Shown: positions 34,376 through 42,784, numbered from the stretch's first letter. The stretch is 64,000 bases of DNA from Janthinobacterium lividum (GCF_011601275.1 NZ_JAAOLY010000002.1:434001-498000); one strand, 5' to 3'. Numbers and translations are program-made. The notes: generated by a model from the sequence alone, not told the origin.

Positions 34376-35986
34376 ATGCACCTAGTACCATTTCGCTACC
34401 TGACCTTCATTGCGACGGCAGCCATCTTTGTCCTGTCCCTGTTTTACTACGATCATTACTGGCTGCCCGTGCTGGCCGGTGCCCTGACCCTGGTCGGCAT
34501 CAGCGACCTGCTGCAAACGAAGCGCGCCCTGCGCCGCAACTACCCCATCCTCGCGCATTTCCGCTTTTTCTTCGAGAGCATCCGCCCCGAAATCCGCCAG
34601 TATTTCCTGGAAAGCGACAGCGAAGCGACGCCGTTCTCGCGCAGCCAGCGCAGCATCGTCTACCAGCGCGCCAAGGAGCAGACGGACAAGCGCCCGTTCG
34701 GTACCCAGCTCGACGTGTATGAAGCGGGCTATGAATGGATCAACCATTCCATCGCTCCCGCCAAGGTCACGGGCCACGACTTCCGCATCGAGATCGGCAA
34801 CCATCCGGACTGCCCGCGTACAAAACCGTATTCGGCCAGCGTCTTCAATATCTCGGCGATGAGCTTTGGCGCCCTGTCGGCCAACGCCATCCTGGCCTTG
34901 AACGGCGGCGCGCGCAGCGGCGGCTTCATGCACGACACGGGCGAAGGCAGCATCAGTCCCTACCACCGCGAAAACGGCGGCGACCTGGTGTGGGAAATCG
35001 GTTCCGGCTACTTCGGCTGCCGCAACCAGGACGGCACATTTTCCGAAGAACGCTTCATCGCCAACGCCAGCTCCGAGCAGGTGAAAATGATCGAGCTGAA
35101 AATGTCGCAGGGCGCCAAGCCGGGCCACGGCGGCGTGCTGCCGGGCCCGAAAGTGACGATCGAGATCGCCACAACGCGCGGCGTGATGGTAGGCGAGGAT
35201 TGCGTCTCGCCGGCCGCGCACAGCGCCTTTTCCACGCCACTGGAAATGCTGCACTTTATCGACCGCCTGCGCACGCTCTCCGGCGGCAAGCCGACGGGCT
35301 TCAAGCTGGCCATCGGCCATCCGTGGGAATTCTTCGCCATCGTGAAAGCCATGCTGGAAACGGGCATCACGCCCGACTTCATCGTCGTCGACGGCAGCGA
35401 AGGTGGCACGGGCGCCGCGCCCCTGGAATTCACGGACCACGTGGGCACGCCGCTGCAGGAAGCGCTGGTGCTCGTGCATAACACGCTCGTGGGCGCCAAC
35501 CTGCGCGCGAAGATCAAGATCGGCTGCTCGGGCAAGATCATCACGGCCTTCGACATCGCCCGCCTGCTGGCGCTGGGCGCCGACTGGTGCAATTCGGCGC
35601 GCGGCTTCATGTTCGCGCTGGGCTGCATCCAGTCGCAAAGCTGCCACACGGACCGCTGCCCCACGGGCGTGGCCACGCAAGACCCGCAGCGCCAGCGCGC
35701 GCTGGTGGTGCCCGACAAGATCGCCCGCGTGGCGCACTTCCACCAGAACACCATGAAGGCGCTGGCCGAACTGATCGCCGCCGCCGGCCTGGCGCACCCG
35801 CAGGAACTGCGCCCGCACCACCTGGTGCGCAGAATCTCGCCGAACCAGGTGAAACTGGCATCGGCCCTGCTGCCGTTTCTGGAAGCGGGCCAGCTGCTCG
35901 ACCCGAGCCAGCTGCCGCAACTGCCGCCCGTGTTCGGTCTGTACTGGCCGAAGGCGCAATCGGCCTCGTTCCAGCGCCTCGATTGA
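34376..35986 (+). CDS. Membrane-anchored FMN glutamate-synthase-like protein
   Basis: 536 residues. Two N-terminal membrane helices (YLTFIATAAIFVLSLFYY, WLPVLAGALTLVGISDLL) precede a GltB-type FMN barrel: FNISAMSFGALSANAI, GEGSISPYHRENGGDLVWEIGSGYFG, KPGHGGVLPGPKVT, VVDGSEGGTGAAPLEF and SARGFMFALGCIQSQSCHTDRCPTGVATQ, where the three Cys match the 3Fe-4S site of glutamate synthase. The amidotransferase and linker domains are missing, so it is not a full glutamate synthase. CGGAG precedes ATG 34376. It stands alone; its reaction is unknown. Confidence 0.87.
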   Translation: MHLVPFRYLTFIATAAIFVLSLFYYDHYWLPVLAGALTLVGISDLLQTKRALRRNYPILAHFRFFFESIRPEIRQYFLESDSEATPFSRSQRSIVYQRAKEQTDKRPFGTQLDVYEAGYEWINHSIAPAKVTGHDFRIEIGNHPDCPRTKPYSASVFNISAMSFGALSANAILALNGGARSGGFMHDTGEGSISPYHRENGGDLVWEIGSGYFGCRNQDGTFSEERFIANASSEQVKMIELKMSQGAKPGHGGVLPGPKVTIEIATTRGVMVGEDCVSPAAHSAFSTPLEMLHFIDRLRTLSGGKPTGFKLAIGHPWEFFAIVKAMLETGITPDFIVVDGSEGGTGAAPLEFTDHVGTPLQEALVLVHNTLVGANLRAKIKIGCSGKIITAFDIARLLALGADWCNSARGFMFALGCIQSQSCHTDRCPTGVATQDPQRQRALVVPDKIARVAHFHQNTMKALAELIAAAGLAHPQELRPHHLVRRISPNQVKLASALLPFLEAGQLLDPSQLPQLPPVFGLYWPKAQSASFQRLD

Positions 35987-36156
35987 TGCGGACATTGCGC
36001 CAGTGGAGCAATACCACTTAATAACCACTTGCGCAAAAATCCAAATCCAATACAATACCAAAAAAAGGCAGCTTTTCCGGTGATTGTCCAGATGCGTCAC
36101 CAGGGGCCAGAATACGGACTTGTCGTCATCAGAATGAATACCGGAGGAGTTGCAGC

Positions 36157-37698
36157 ATGGAGCAGGGTTTGCGTGAAAAAGTAGGACAGCTATTCATGGT
36201 GGGCTTCGACGCCCTGCAGGCGGACGAGCATATCAAGACCTTGATACGCGAAAAGAAGGTGGGCGGCGTGATCCTGTTCCGCCGCAACGTGCACACGCCC
36301 GCGCAAGTGTCGGCCCTGTGCCGCGAACTGCAGGAAATCAATGCGGAAGTATCCGACATTCCACTGCTGATCTCCATCGACCAGGAAGGCGGCATGGTGA
36401 TGCGCATCGAACAGGGGGTCACGCCGATCCCGGCGGCGATGGCCTTCCAGGCGGCCGGCTCCATCGACGACTGCGAGCGCATGAACCAGATCAGCGGCGA
36501 TGAAATGCGCCAGGTGGGCATCAATATGCTGCTCGCGCCCGTGCTGGACGTAAATAACAACCGCAACAATCCCGTCATCGGCGTGCGCGCGTATGGCGAG
36601 GATGCCGCCACCGTCATCGACTACGGCATGGCGGCCATGCGCGGCCAGCGCGCCAGCGGCGTGGCCGTCACGGCCAAGCACTTCCCCGGCCACGGCGACA
36701 CGGCCACTGACACGCATTACGCCATGGCCCTCGTCCCACACGACAAGGAACGCCTGCGCGCCGTGGAACTGGCGCCCTTCCGCGCGGCCATTGCCGGCGG
36801 CGTGGACGCTATCATGACGGCGCACGTGGTTTTCCCCGCCTTCGAAGCCGACACCAGCGTGCCGGCCACGCTGTCGAAAGGCGTGCTGACCGACCTGCTG
36901 CGCGGCGAAATGGACTACCAGGGCGTGGTCATCACCGACTGCCTGGAGATGGCGGCGATTGCCGACGGCATCGGCATCGCCCAGGGCGCCATCGCGACCC
37001 TGCAGGCGGGCGCCGACATCGTCCTCATTTCGCACCGCGAAGCGCAGCAGACGGCCGCCATCGACGCCGTCCTCGCCGCCGTGGAGCGCGGCGACATTGC
37101 GGTCTCGCGCATCGACGCGGCTTGTGCGCGCGTGGCTGAACTCAAGCGCAACCGCGCCGTGCGCGACTGGCGCGAACGCCCGGTCAATCCGCCGGCACTG
37201 ATGCAGCCGGCCGCCATGGCCCTGTCGCAGCTGCTGCAAAAAGCGGCCTTGCGCGTGCAGGGCGACTACCGCCCGCTCGACGCCAGCCTGCCCGTGACCC
37301 TGCTGACGGTGGAAGTGCGCTCGCGCAGCGAGATCGACGAAGTGGCGCTGGGCCGCAACAAGGAAGCGCGCAGCTCGATGCTGCCGGCGCTGCAGGAAGC
37401 AGGTCTGGACGTGCGCGAATATGCCTTGTCGGCGGAAGCGCTGGACGAAGAAGTCAACGAGGCCATCGCCTTTGCGCAAGGCGCGCAGCAGATCGTGCTG
37501 CAAACGTATAACGCCATGTTCGTCGATGGCCAGCGCCGCCTGGTCGACGCCCTGCCGCACGATAAACTGTGGCTGGTCGCGGGCCGTTTGCCGTATGACC
37601 TGGACCTGGCGCCCAAGGCGCAAGGCCGCCTGGCCGCTTTTGGCTGCCGCCCGGCCGCGCTGGTGCCGGTCGTCGACAAGCTGGCGGGCAAGGCCTAA
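36157..37698 (+). CDS. nagZ: Beta-N-acetylhexosaminidase NagZ (long form)
   Basis: Glycoside hydrolase family 3 enzyme that cuts GlcNAc from GlcNAc-anhydroMurNAc peptides in peptidoglycan recycling. Residues 1-340 form the barrel: SIDQEGGMVMRI, the flexible catalytic loop KHFPGHGDT (174-182) with the His/Asp dyad, and nucleophile Asp261 in VITDCLEM. A further 170 residues (from about 345) form an additional C-terminal domain, making it longer (513) than the ~340-residue enteric NagZ; two-domain forms are known in other bacteria. Strong GGAGGAG ribosome site. The product can feed the AmgK-MurU route encoded at 19.4-21.4 kb. Confidence 0.9.
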   Translation: MEQGLREKVGQLFMVGFDALQADEHIKTLIREKKVGGVILFRRNVHTPAQVSALCRELQEINAEVSDIPLLISIDQEGGMVMRIEQGVTPIPAAMAFQAAGSIDDCERMNQISGDEMRQVGINMLLAPVLDVNNNRNNPVIGVRAYGEDAATVIDYGMAAMRGQRASGVAVTAKHFPGHGDTATDTHYAMALVPHDKERLRAVELAPFRAAIAGGVDAIMTAHVVFPAFEADTSVPATLSKGVLTDLLRGEMDYQGVVITDCLEMAAIADGIGIAQGAIATLQAGADIVLISHREAQQTAAIDAVLAAVERGDIAVSRIDAACARVAELKRNRAVRDWRERPVNPPALMQPAAMALSQLLQKAALRVQGDYRPLDASLPVTLLTVEVRSRSEIDEVALGRNKEARSSMLPALQEAGLDVREYALSAEALDEEVNEAIAFAQGAQQIVLQTYNAMFVDGQRRLVDALPHDKLWLVAGRLPYDLDLAPKAQGRLAAFGCRPAALVPVVDKLAGKA

Positions 37699-37719
37699 AG
37701 CCACGCCGCCCTCGTGCAC

Positions 37720-37745
37720 ATGCCGGGCATTGCCCGGCATTTTTT
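37720..37745. terminator. Terminator after nagZ, bidirectional
   Basis: ATGCCGGGC (37720-37728) pairs with GCCCGGCAT (37732-37740) around a 3-base loop, followed by a run of six T. It lies between the convergent nagZ and SDR genes; the T-run is on the plus side. Confidence 0.85.
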
Positions 37746-38733
37746 ATGCCGCGTCGCAATCGAAGCGCACGCCCGTCATCTGCTCGCTGAGCACCCAAAG
37801 CCGGCGCGCCTGCGACGCATTGACGGCCCAGTGCCGCACGCCCGCTTCCGTGCTGTCATCCGCCACCAGGGTAGCGATATCGCAATCCTCGCAATACACG
37901 CCGCCCAGGCCCTCGAGCTGCACGCTGGTGGCGCACCAGACGGCCGTGGCGGCGCCCTGCGCCACATTCTTGAAACCGGACTGCGGCGGTGGATTCACCT
38001 TGCCGTCATCATCGAGCGCGCCCACGCGGCGCAGATCATCAAGGTCCAGGTGGCGCACCAGTGGCGTCAGGATGGCGCCCGGATGCAGCGAGAAGGCGCG
38101 TACGCCGCACGCTGCGCCACGCCGGTCCAGCTCCACGGCAAACAGCGCATTGGCACTTTTCGACTGTGCATAGGCACGCCATTTGTCGTACGGCTGGCGC
38201 AGGAAATGCGGGTCGTCCAGGTCGACGCCCGCCTGCCTGTGTCCCAGCGACGACACGCACACCACGCGCGCGCCCTGTGCCTGGCGCAAGGCGGGCCACA
38301 GGCGCGCCGTCAACTGGAAATGCCCGAGGTGATTCGTCGCGAACTGCGCTTCGTAGCCGCGCGCATCGCGCAGCAGGGGCGTGGCCATGATGCCGGCGCC
38401 GTTGACCAGCACATGCAGGGCGCGGCCAGTGGCAAGGAAGGCGGCGGCGAATGCGTCGATCGATTGCGGATCGAGCAGGTCGAGCGCCGCGATCTCCACG
38501 CCGGCCATGCCAGCCAGGGCCGTTTGCGCCTGATGCGGGTCGCGCGCCGGCACCAGCACGCGGGCGCCGGCGCCGGCCAGCACGCGCACCGTTTCCAGCC
38601 CCAGCCCCGACGCGCCGCCAGTGACGATGGCCTGCATGCCGGACAGGTCGCGCCCGGCCAGCGCCTCGCTGGCGGTGGTAGCCGCGCCAAAGCCGGAGTG
38701 AAGAGGAGTTTGAAAGGTAGTGGCATGGCTCAT
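37744..38733 (-). CDS. Short-chain dehydrogenase/reductase
   Basis: 329-residue NAD(P)-dependent oxidoreductase of the retinol-dehydrogenase/WWOX-like SDR group. Cofactor motif IVTGGASGLGLETV, the NAG-type motif LVNGAGIMATPL, catalytic Ser in VVCVSSLGHRQ and YAQSK (Tyr and Lys) are all present. The substrate is unknown. ATG 38733 has no clear ribosome site but starts the conserved region; the frame is open to 38820. It is divergent from an AraC-type regulator, its probable controller, with 108 bp between. Confidence 0.88.
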   Translation of the reverse strand: MSHATTFQTPLHSGFGAATTASEALAGRDLSGMQAIVTGGASGLGLETVRVLAGAGARVLVPARDPHQAQTALAGMAGVEIAALDLLDPQSIDAFAAAFLATGRALHVLVNGAGIMATPLLRDARGYEAQFATNHLGHFQLTARLWPALRQAQGARVVCVSSLGHRQAGVDLDDPHFLRQPYDKWRAYAQSKSANALFAVELDRRGAACGVRAFSLHPGAILTPLVRHLDLDDLRRVGALDDDGKVNPPPQSGFKNVAQGAATAVWCATSVQLEGLGGVYCEDCDIATLVADDSTEAGVRHWAVNASQARRLWVLSEQMTGVRFDCDAA

Positions 38734-38841
38734 GGTGGCTTGGGCGTGATGGATAAAAACCCATTGTGCGCGCCGCAACCTGGACTGTGAATGGCGTAAA
38801 ATCTTTAATACTATCGCCATCGTCCAGAATTGACCCCCGCC

Positions 38842-39762
38842 ATGGATTTGCTCTCCGATGTACTCTCATTGCTTGACACGCGTAGTTCCTACTTTGCCGG
38901 CCTGAAGGCGGGCGGCGCGTGGGCCATCGATTTTCCGCCGCCGGACGGCATCAAGTTCAACGCCATCATCGAAGGCGGCTGCTGGCTGACGGTCGCAGGC
39001 ATCGACGCTCCCGTGCCGCTGCAGACGGGCGACTGCTTCCTGCTGGCGCCGGGGCGCGCGTTTACCCTGGCCAGCACACCGGGCTTGCCAGCCGCGCACG
39101 CGCTGGACGTGTACCGGCACGCGCAGCAGGGCGTGGCACGCCACGGAACACAGCCGCACGATTTTTTTCTCATCGGCGGACGCTTCAGCTTTGGCGACGA
39201 GGCGGCCATCCTGCTCGACTGCCTGCCGCCACTGCTGCACGTGCGCGGCGATACGGACCAGGCCAGCGTGCTGCACTGGGCCTTGCAACGCCTGGCGCAG
39301 GAACTGCAGGCGACGGCGCCCGGCGCGGCGCTGATGACGCGCCACCTGGGCCACATGATGATGCTGCAGATGCTGCGCCAGTATCTGGACGCGCAGGCAT
39401 CGCACCCGGCAGGCTGGCTGTTCGCGCTGGCCGATCCCCGGCTGCGCGCCGCCATCGAAGCGATGCATGCGCAGCCGGCGCAGCGCTGGACCTTGCCGCA
39501 GCTGGCCGCCGTCGCGGGCCAGTCGCGCTCCGCCTTTGCCATGCACTTCAAGAACAGGGTGGGCGTGACGCCGCTCGACTACCTGCTGCGCTGGCGCATG
39601 CGCCTGGCCACGCGACGCCTGAAGAACGGCGGCGCGTCCATCGCCTCGATCGCGCAGGCGCTGGGCTACGATTCGGACAGCGCCTTCAGCCATGCCTTCA
39701 AGCGCGTGATGGCGTGTTCGCCGCGCCAGTACCGGCTGCACCACGCGGGCGCGCAGGCGTAA
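38842..39762 (+). CDS. AraC-family regulator with cupin sensor domain
   Basis: 306 residues. The N-terminal cupin-6 effector domain has IIEGGCWLTVAGIDAPVPLQTGDCFLLAPG. The C-terminal AraC domain carries two HTHs: WTLPQLAAVAGQSRSAFAMHFKNRVGVTPLDYLLRWRM and ASIAQALGYDSDSAFSHAFKRVMACSPRQYR. Regulators of this layout usually control an adjacent divergent oxidoreductase; here that is the SDR gene. The ligand is unknown. A strong terminator follows the stop at once. Confidence 0.9.
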   Translation: MDLLSDVLSLLDTRSSYFAGLKAGGAWAIDFPPPDGIKFNAIIEGGCWLTVAGIDAPVPLQTGDCFLLAPGRAFTLASTPGLPAAHALDVYRHAQQGVARHGTQPHDFFLIGGRFSFGDEAAILLDCLPPLLHVRGDTDQASVLHWALQRLAQELQATAPGAALMTRHLGHMMMLQMLRQYLDAQASHPAGWLFALADPRLRAAIEAMHAQPAQRWTLPQLAAVAGQSRSAFAMHFKNRVGVTPLDYLLRWRMRLATRRLKNGGASIASIAQALGYDSDSAFSHAFKRVMACSPRQYRLHHAGAQA

Positions 39763-39763
39763 A

Positions 39764-39785
39764 AAAACCCGCGATTGCGGGTTTT
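39764..39785. terminator. Terminator between AraC gene and small membrane protein
   Basis: AAAACCCGC (39764-39772) pairs with GCGGGTTTT (39777-39785) around GATT. The hairpin is A/T-flanked on both strands, so it can serve the two convergent genes. Confidence 0.85.
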
Positions 39786-39797
39786 CAAAATACAGGA

Positions 39798-39959
39798 TCA
39801 GGGTGTCGGCACGGGCGGCAGGGCCGCCACCGCCAGCAAGGCAAACGGGCCGAGGAACAGGCCGATGCCGAACCACAGTCCCCCGTGGCGGCCGCGCCGG
39901 CTCGCCAGCAGCCAGGTGGCGACCGCAAATAAAAACATGAAGATCAACAGTATCGCCAT
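39798..39959 (-). CDS. Small two-helix membrane protein (53 aa), hypothetical
   Basis: Begins MAILLIFMFLFAVATWLLASRRGRHGG and continues WFGIGLFLGPFALLAVAALPPVPTP: two membrane helices joined by a basic loop. A strong AAGGAGTGGC ribosome site precedes ATG 39959, the best support that it is real. I do not recognise a characterised family. It lies 3' of the feo genes on the same strand after a 72-bp gap and ends next to a shared terminator. Confidence 0.65.
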   Translation of the reverse strand: MAILLIFMFLFAVATWLLASRRGRHGGLWFGIGLFLGPFALLAVAALPPVPTP

Positions 39960-40031
39960 TGCCACTCCTTGCCATGCGGAAGGCCCAGTGTAGCCCACGG
40001 GCGGGCCCGTGGCTACACTGACATACTGGCC

Positions 40032-40307
40032 TTAGCGCTGCACCTGCATCAGGATCACGCGCTTGCTGCTGCCGTCGGCCGGCGGCGTGGCGGACGGGGG
40101 CGGCGGGCTGTCGCAGGAGCCGCAGGAACCGCAGCCGCTGCCGCAACCGGGCGCCACCTTGAAGAAGGTCGACAGCTTCGCCTCATCGAGGCCGCAGCGC
40201 ACGAGGCCACGCACGATGGCGCGGCGCACGCCGGCCGGCAGGTACTTGGTCGAAAAATGCAGCAGCGCGGCTGCGACGATCAGGGCGACGATGAGGGTTT
40301 GCCACAT
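40032..40307 (-). CDS. Small Cys-cluster membrane protein downstream of feoB
   Basis: 91 residues: an N-terminal membrane helix (MWQTLIVALIVAAALLHFS), an amphipathic basic segment, and a cysteine cluster CGSGCGSCGSC (Cys55, 59, 62, 65) plus Cys38, then a Pro-rich tail. It starts 9 bp after feoB, so it is the third gene of a feoA-feoB-X operon and occupies the place of FeoC in enterics. It has no winged-helix fold like FeoC, but the clustered cysteines could bind Fe or an Fe-S cluster. Function is not known; partner role for FeoB is inferred. Confidence 0.75.
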   Translation of the reverse strand: MWQTLIVALIVAAALLHFSTKYLPAGVRRAIVRGLVRCGLDEAKLSTFFKVAPGCGSGCGSCGSCDSPPPPSATPPADGSSKRVILMQVQR

Positions 40308-40316
40308 GCTTTTCTC

Positions 40317-42224
40317 CTAAGCGCCCAGCATCAGGGCGACGCGGTATGTGATGAACGAGGCGGCGTAGGCCAGGGCGAACATGTAGCCGGCCATCAGCAG
40401 CGGATAGCGCCAGCCGCCCGTCTCGCGCTTCACCACGGAGAGGGTCGACAGGCACTGCGGCGCGAATACATACCAGGCCAGCAAGGACAGCGCCGTGGCC
40501 ATCGACCACGAATGGGCGATCAGCGGCTCCAGCGTGGTGGCCAGCGCGTCGCCCGTTTGCGACAGCGCGTACACGGTGCCCAGGGCGCCGACGGCCACTT
40601 CGCGCGCCGCCATGCCCGGCACCAGCGCGATGCAGATCTGCCAGTTGAAACCGATCGGCGCGAAGATCACTTCCAGGCCGCGGCCCAGGATGCCGGCCAG
40701 GCTGTAGTAGATCGGCGGATGGATCGCATTGTCCGGCGGGCCGGGGAAGGTGCTGAGGAACCACAGGATGATCATCAAGCTCAGGATGATGGTACCGACG
40801 CGCGTGAGGAAGATCTTCGCGCGCTCCCACAGGCTGACGGCCAGGTTGCGCAGGTGCGGCCAGTGATAGGCGGGCAGTTCCAGCATCAGCGGCTGGTTGC
40901 CGCGCACGCCCATGCTGCGCTTCATGACCCAGGCCACGGCCATGGCCGAGATGATGCCGGCAAAGTACAGGACGAACAGCACCAGGCCTTGCAGGCTCAG
41001 GTAGCCCCACACCTGGCGCTCGGGGATGAAGGCGGCGATGATCAGCGCATACACGGGCAGGCGCGCCGAGCACGTCATCAGCGGCGCGATCATGATGGTG
41101 ACGAGGCGGTCGCGCGGGTTCTGGATGGTGCGCGCCGCCATCACGCCGGGAATGGCGCAGGCAAAGCTCGACAGCAGCGGAATGAAGGCGCGGCCCGACA
41201 GGCCTACGCCGCCCATCAGGCGGTCCAGCAAAAAGGCCGCGCGCGGCAGGTAGCCGCAGTCTTCCAGGCTCAAAATGAAGAAGAACAGGATCAGGATCTG
41301 CGGCAGGAAGACCAGCACGCTGCCGACGCCGCCGATGATGCCTTCCACCAGCAAGCTTTTCAGGTGACCGTCGGGCATGTTCGCCGTCAGCACGGCGCCC
41401 AGGTGGCCCACGCCATCGGTGATCATTTCCATCGGCGTGGCGGCCCAGGCAAACACGGCCTGGAAGATCAGGAACATCAGCACGGCCAGGATGATGGGGC
41501 CAAAGACGGGATGCAGCACCACATCGTCGATCTTTTCCGTCAGGTTGCCGCTGTCGCGCGTGTCGTTGCTGACGGCGGCCAGGATGCGGCGCACTTCGCG
41601 CTGCGTTTCTTCAACGGTGACGGCATCGATGGCCGCCAGCGGTTTCGCTTCCACGGCCGGCAGCGGCAGCATGGCGTCGATGGCGTCAAGCAGGGCTTTT
41701 TCGCCATCGTGCTGCACCGCGATGGTTTCCACCACGGGCATGCCCAGTTCGGCCGACAGCCTGGCCGTGTCGATGAGCATGCCGCGCTTGCGGGCCACGT
41801 CCGTCATGTTCAGCGCCAGCAGCATGGGCAGGCCCAGGCGCTTGACTTCCAGCACCAGGCGCAAGTTCAGGCGCAGGTTGGTGGCGTCGACGACGCAGAT
41901 GATGGCGTCCGGACGCGGGTCGCCGCGGCGCAATCCGCCCACCACGTCGCGCGTGATGGCTTCATCTGGCGTGGTGGCCGACAGGCTGTAGGCGCCCGGC
42001 AAATCGAGCACGCGCACGGGTTTGCCGGCGGGCGACGTGAAATGGCCTTCCTTGCGCTCGATGGTCACGCCGGCGTAGTTCGCCACTTTCTGGCGCGCGC
42101 CCGTCAAACGGTTGAACAGGGCGGTCTTGCCGCAGTTCGGATTGCCCAGCAAGGCAATTTGTGGCTGATGCGGCGGCTTGTGCACGCCCGCATCGACGAT
42201 TGTTTCGACAGCACCCATGGTCAT
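40317..42224 (-). CDS. feoB: Ferrous iron transporter FeoB
   Basis: 635-residue inner-membrane Fe2+ transporter. The N-terminal G domain has G1 GNPNCGKTALFN (27-38), G3 DLPGAYSL and G4 ALNMTD-like NMTDVARKRGM; then come the gate-containing membrane domain with FLPQILILFFFILSLEDCGYLPRAAFLLD, SFACAIPGVMAARTI and a second gate repeat near CLSTLSVVKRETGGWRYPLLM. It overlaps feoA by 4 nt (ATGA) and is followed by a small Cys-rich protein. Confidence 0.96.
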   Translation of the reverse strand: MTMGAVETIVDAGVHKPPHQPQIALLGNPNCGKTALFNRLTGARQKVANYAGVTIERKEGHFTSPAGKPVRVLDLPGAYSLSATTPDEAITRDVVGGLRRGDPRPDAIICVVDATNLRLNLRLVLEVKRLGLPMLLALNMTDVARKRGMLIDTARLSAELGMPVVETIAVQHDGEKALLDAIDAMLPLPAVEAKPLAAIDAVTVEETQREVRRILAAVSNDTRDSGNLTEKIDDVVLHPVFGPIILAVLMFLIFQAVFAWAATPMEMITDGVGHLGAVLTANMPDGHLKSLLVEGIIGGVGSVLVFLPQILILFFFILSLEDCGYLPRAAFLLDRLMGGVGLSGRAFIPLLSSFACAIPGVMAARTIQNPRDRLVTIMIAPLMTCSARLPVYALIIAAFIPERQVWGYLSLQGLVLFVLYFAGIISAMAVAWVMKRSMGVRGNQPLMLELPAYHWPHLRNLAVSLWERAKIFLTRVGTIILSLMIILWFLSTFPGPPDNAIHPPIYYSLAGILGRGLEVIFAPIGFNWQICIALVPGMAAREVAVGALGTVYALSQTGDALATTLEPLIAHSWSMATALSLLAWYVFAPQCLSTLSVVKRETGGWRYPLLMAGYMFALAYAASFITYRVALMLGA

Positions 42225-42505
42225 TCCGGTTGAAGCAGCGGTTGAATCGTAATCAGCGCCGCTTCGAAGCGGCGCAGCGCGAACGTGGCATTGCCCACCT
42301 TGACGGCCAGCGGATCGCCGCCGGGAATGCCGCGCTTGAGCATGCGGATGCGTTCGCCGGGAACGAATCCCAGCTCCATCAATCGGCGGACGAGGTCAAC
42401 GCCGTCCTCCGTCTGTCCTGCCGCGTGGGGCGTGATATGCAACACCGTGCCGCTCTGGCCGACTGCCAGCGCGTCGAGCGTCATCATGGGTGGAACTAGA
42501 GTCAT
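42221..42505 (-). CDS. feoA: Ferrous iron transport protein FeoA
   Basis: 94-residue SH3-like cytoplasmic partner of FeoB. Core pattern LVRRLMELGFVPGERIRMLKRGIPGGDPLAVKVGNATFALRRFEAALITI is the FeoA domain. Starts at 42505 or 42487 (MMTL) are both possible; the former has a weak GGA site. Upstream lies a long leader with two palindromes and a TATAAT promoter at 42665-42670. Confidence 0.94.
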   Translation of the reverse strand: MTLVPPMMTLDALAVGQSGTVLHITPHAAGQTEDGVDLVRRLMELGFVPGERIRMLKRGIPGGDPLAVKVGNATFALRRFEAALITIQPLLQPE

Positions 42506-42591
42506 GAGCAAATTCCGTTCAAATTAAGAACACCGGGGACAGACTGCTGCGCGTGGCGCATCGCCTTTGACCTGGATGTTGTGAGGTAAAA

Positions 42592-42604
42592 CGCAACTGT
42601 TGCG
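42592..42604. repeat. Palindrome in feoA leader (6-1-6)
   Basis: CGCAAC-T-GTTGCG is a perfect 6-bp inverted repeat about 90 bp ahead of feoA. It may be a leader hairpin or an operator. Confidence 0.45.
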
Positions 42605-42635
42605 CATTACCGACAAGCGGCCTTTCAAACTGTCC

Positions 42636-42650
42636 GGACGGTGACCGTCC
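42636..42650. repeat. Palindrome in feoA leader (7-1-7)
   Basis: GGACGGT-G-ACCGTCC is a perfect 7-bp inverted repeat. Outer bases TGTC (42631-42634) and GACA (42653-42656) pair too. It lies just downstream of the feoA TATAAT, where a repressor or an RNA hairpin would act on initiation or early elongation. Confidence 0.5.
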
Positions 42651-42664
42651 GAGACAATACCAGC

Positions 42665-42670
42665 ATTATA
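42665..42670 (-). promoter_or_regulatory. Candidate -10 of feoA promoter, with weak Fur-like site upstream
   Basis: A perfect TATAAT on the minus strand about 160 bp before feoA. No good -35 is present (TAAAAA at 17 bp), suggesting an activator. The -35/spacer segment (42677-42692, AATGCGAATAGTTTTT) matches about 11 of 16 Fur-box positions, so Fur control is possible but unproven. Confidence 0.45.
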
Positions 42671-42784
42671 AACATGAATGCGAATAGTTTTTATTTAGCC
42701 CGGAGAGCCGCCCCCGTCAAGGGCTGCGCCATCCGAAAAAACGGCATATCGATGCGCCGCGCCATGCCGCCAACTGCCGCACAC

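Noticed and set aside
34376..35986. Glutamate synthase large subunit (gltB).
   Set aside because: The N-terminal glutaminase domain and the C-terminal GXGXG domain are missing and two membrane helices are present instead.
42677..42692. A strong Fur box for feoA.
   Set aside because: Only about 11 of 16 positions match and the right half is poor; kept only as a comment on the promoter entry.
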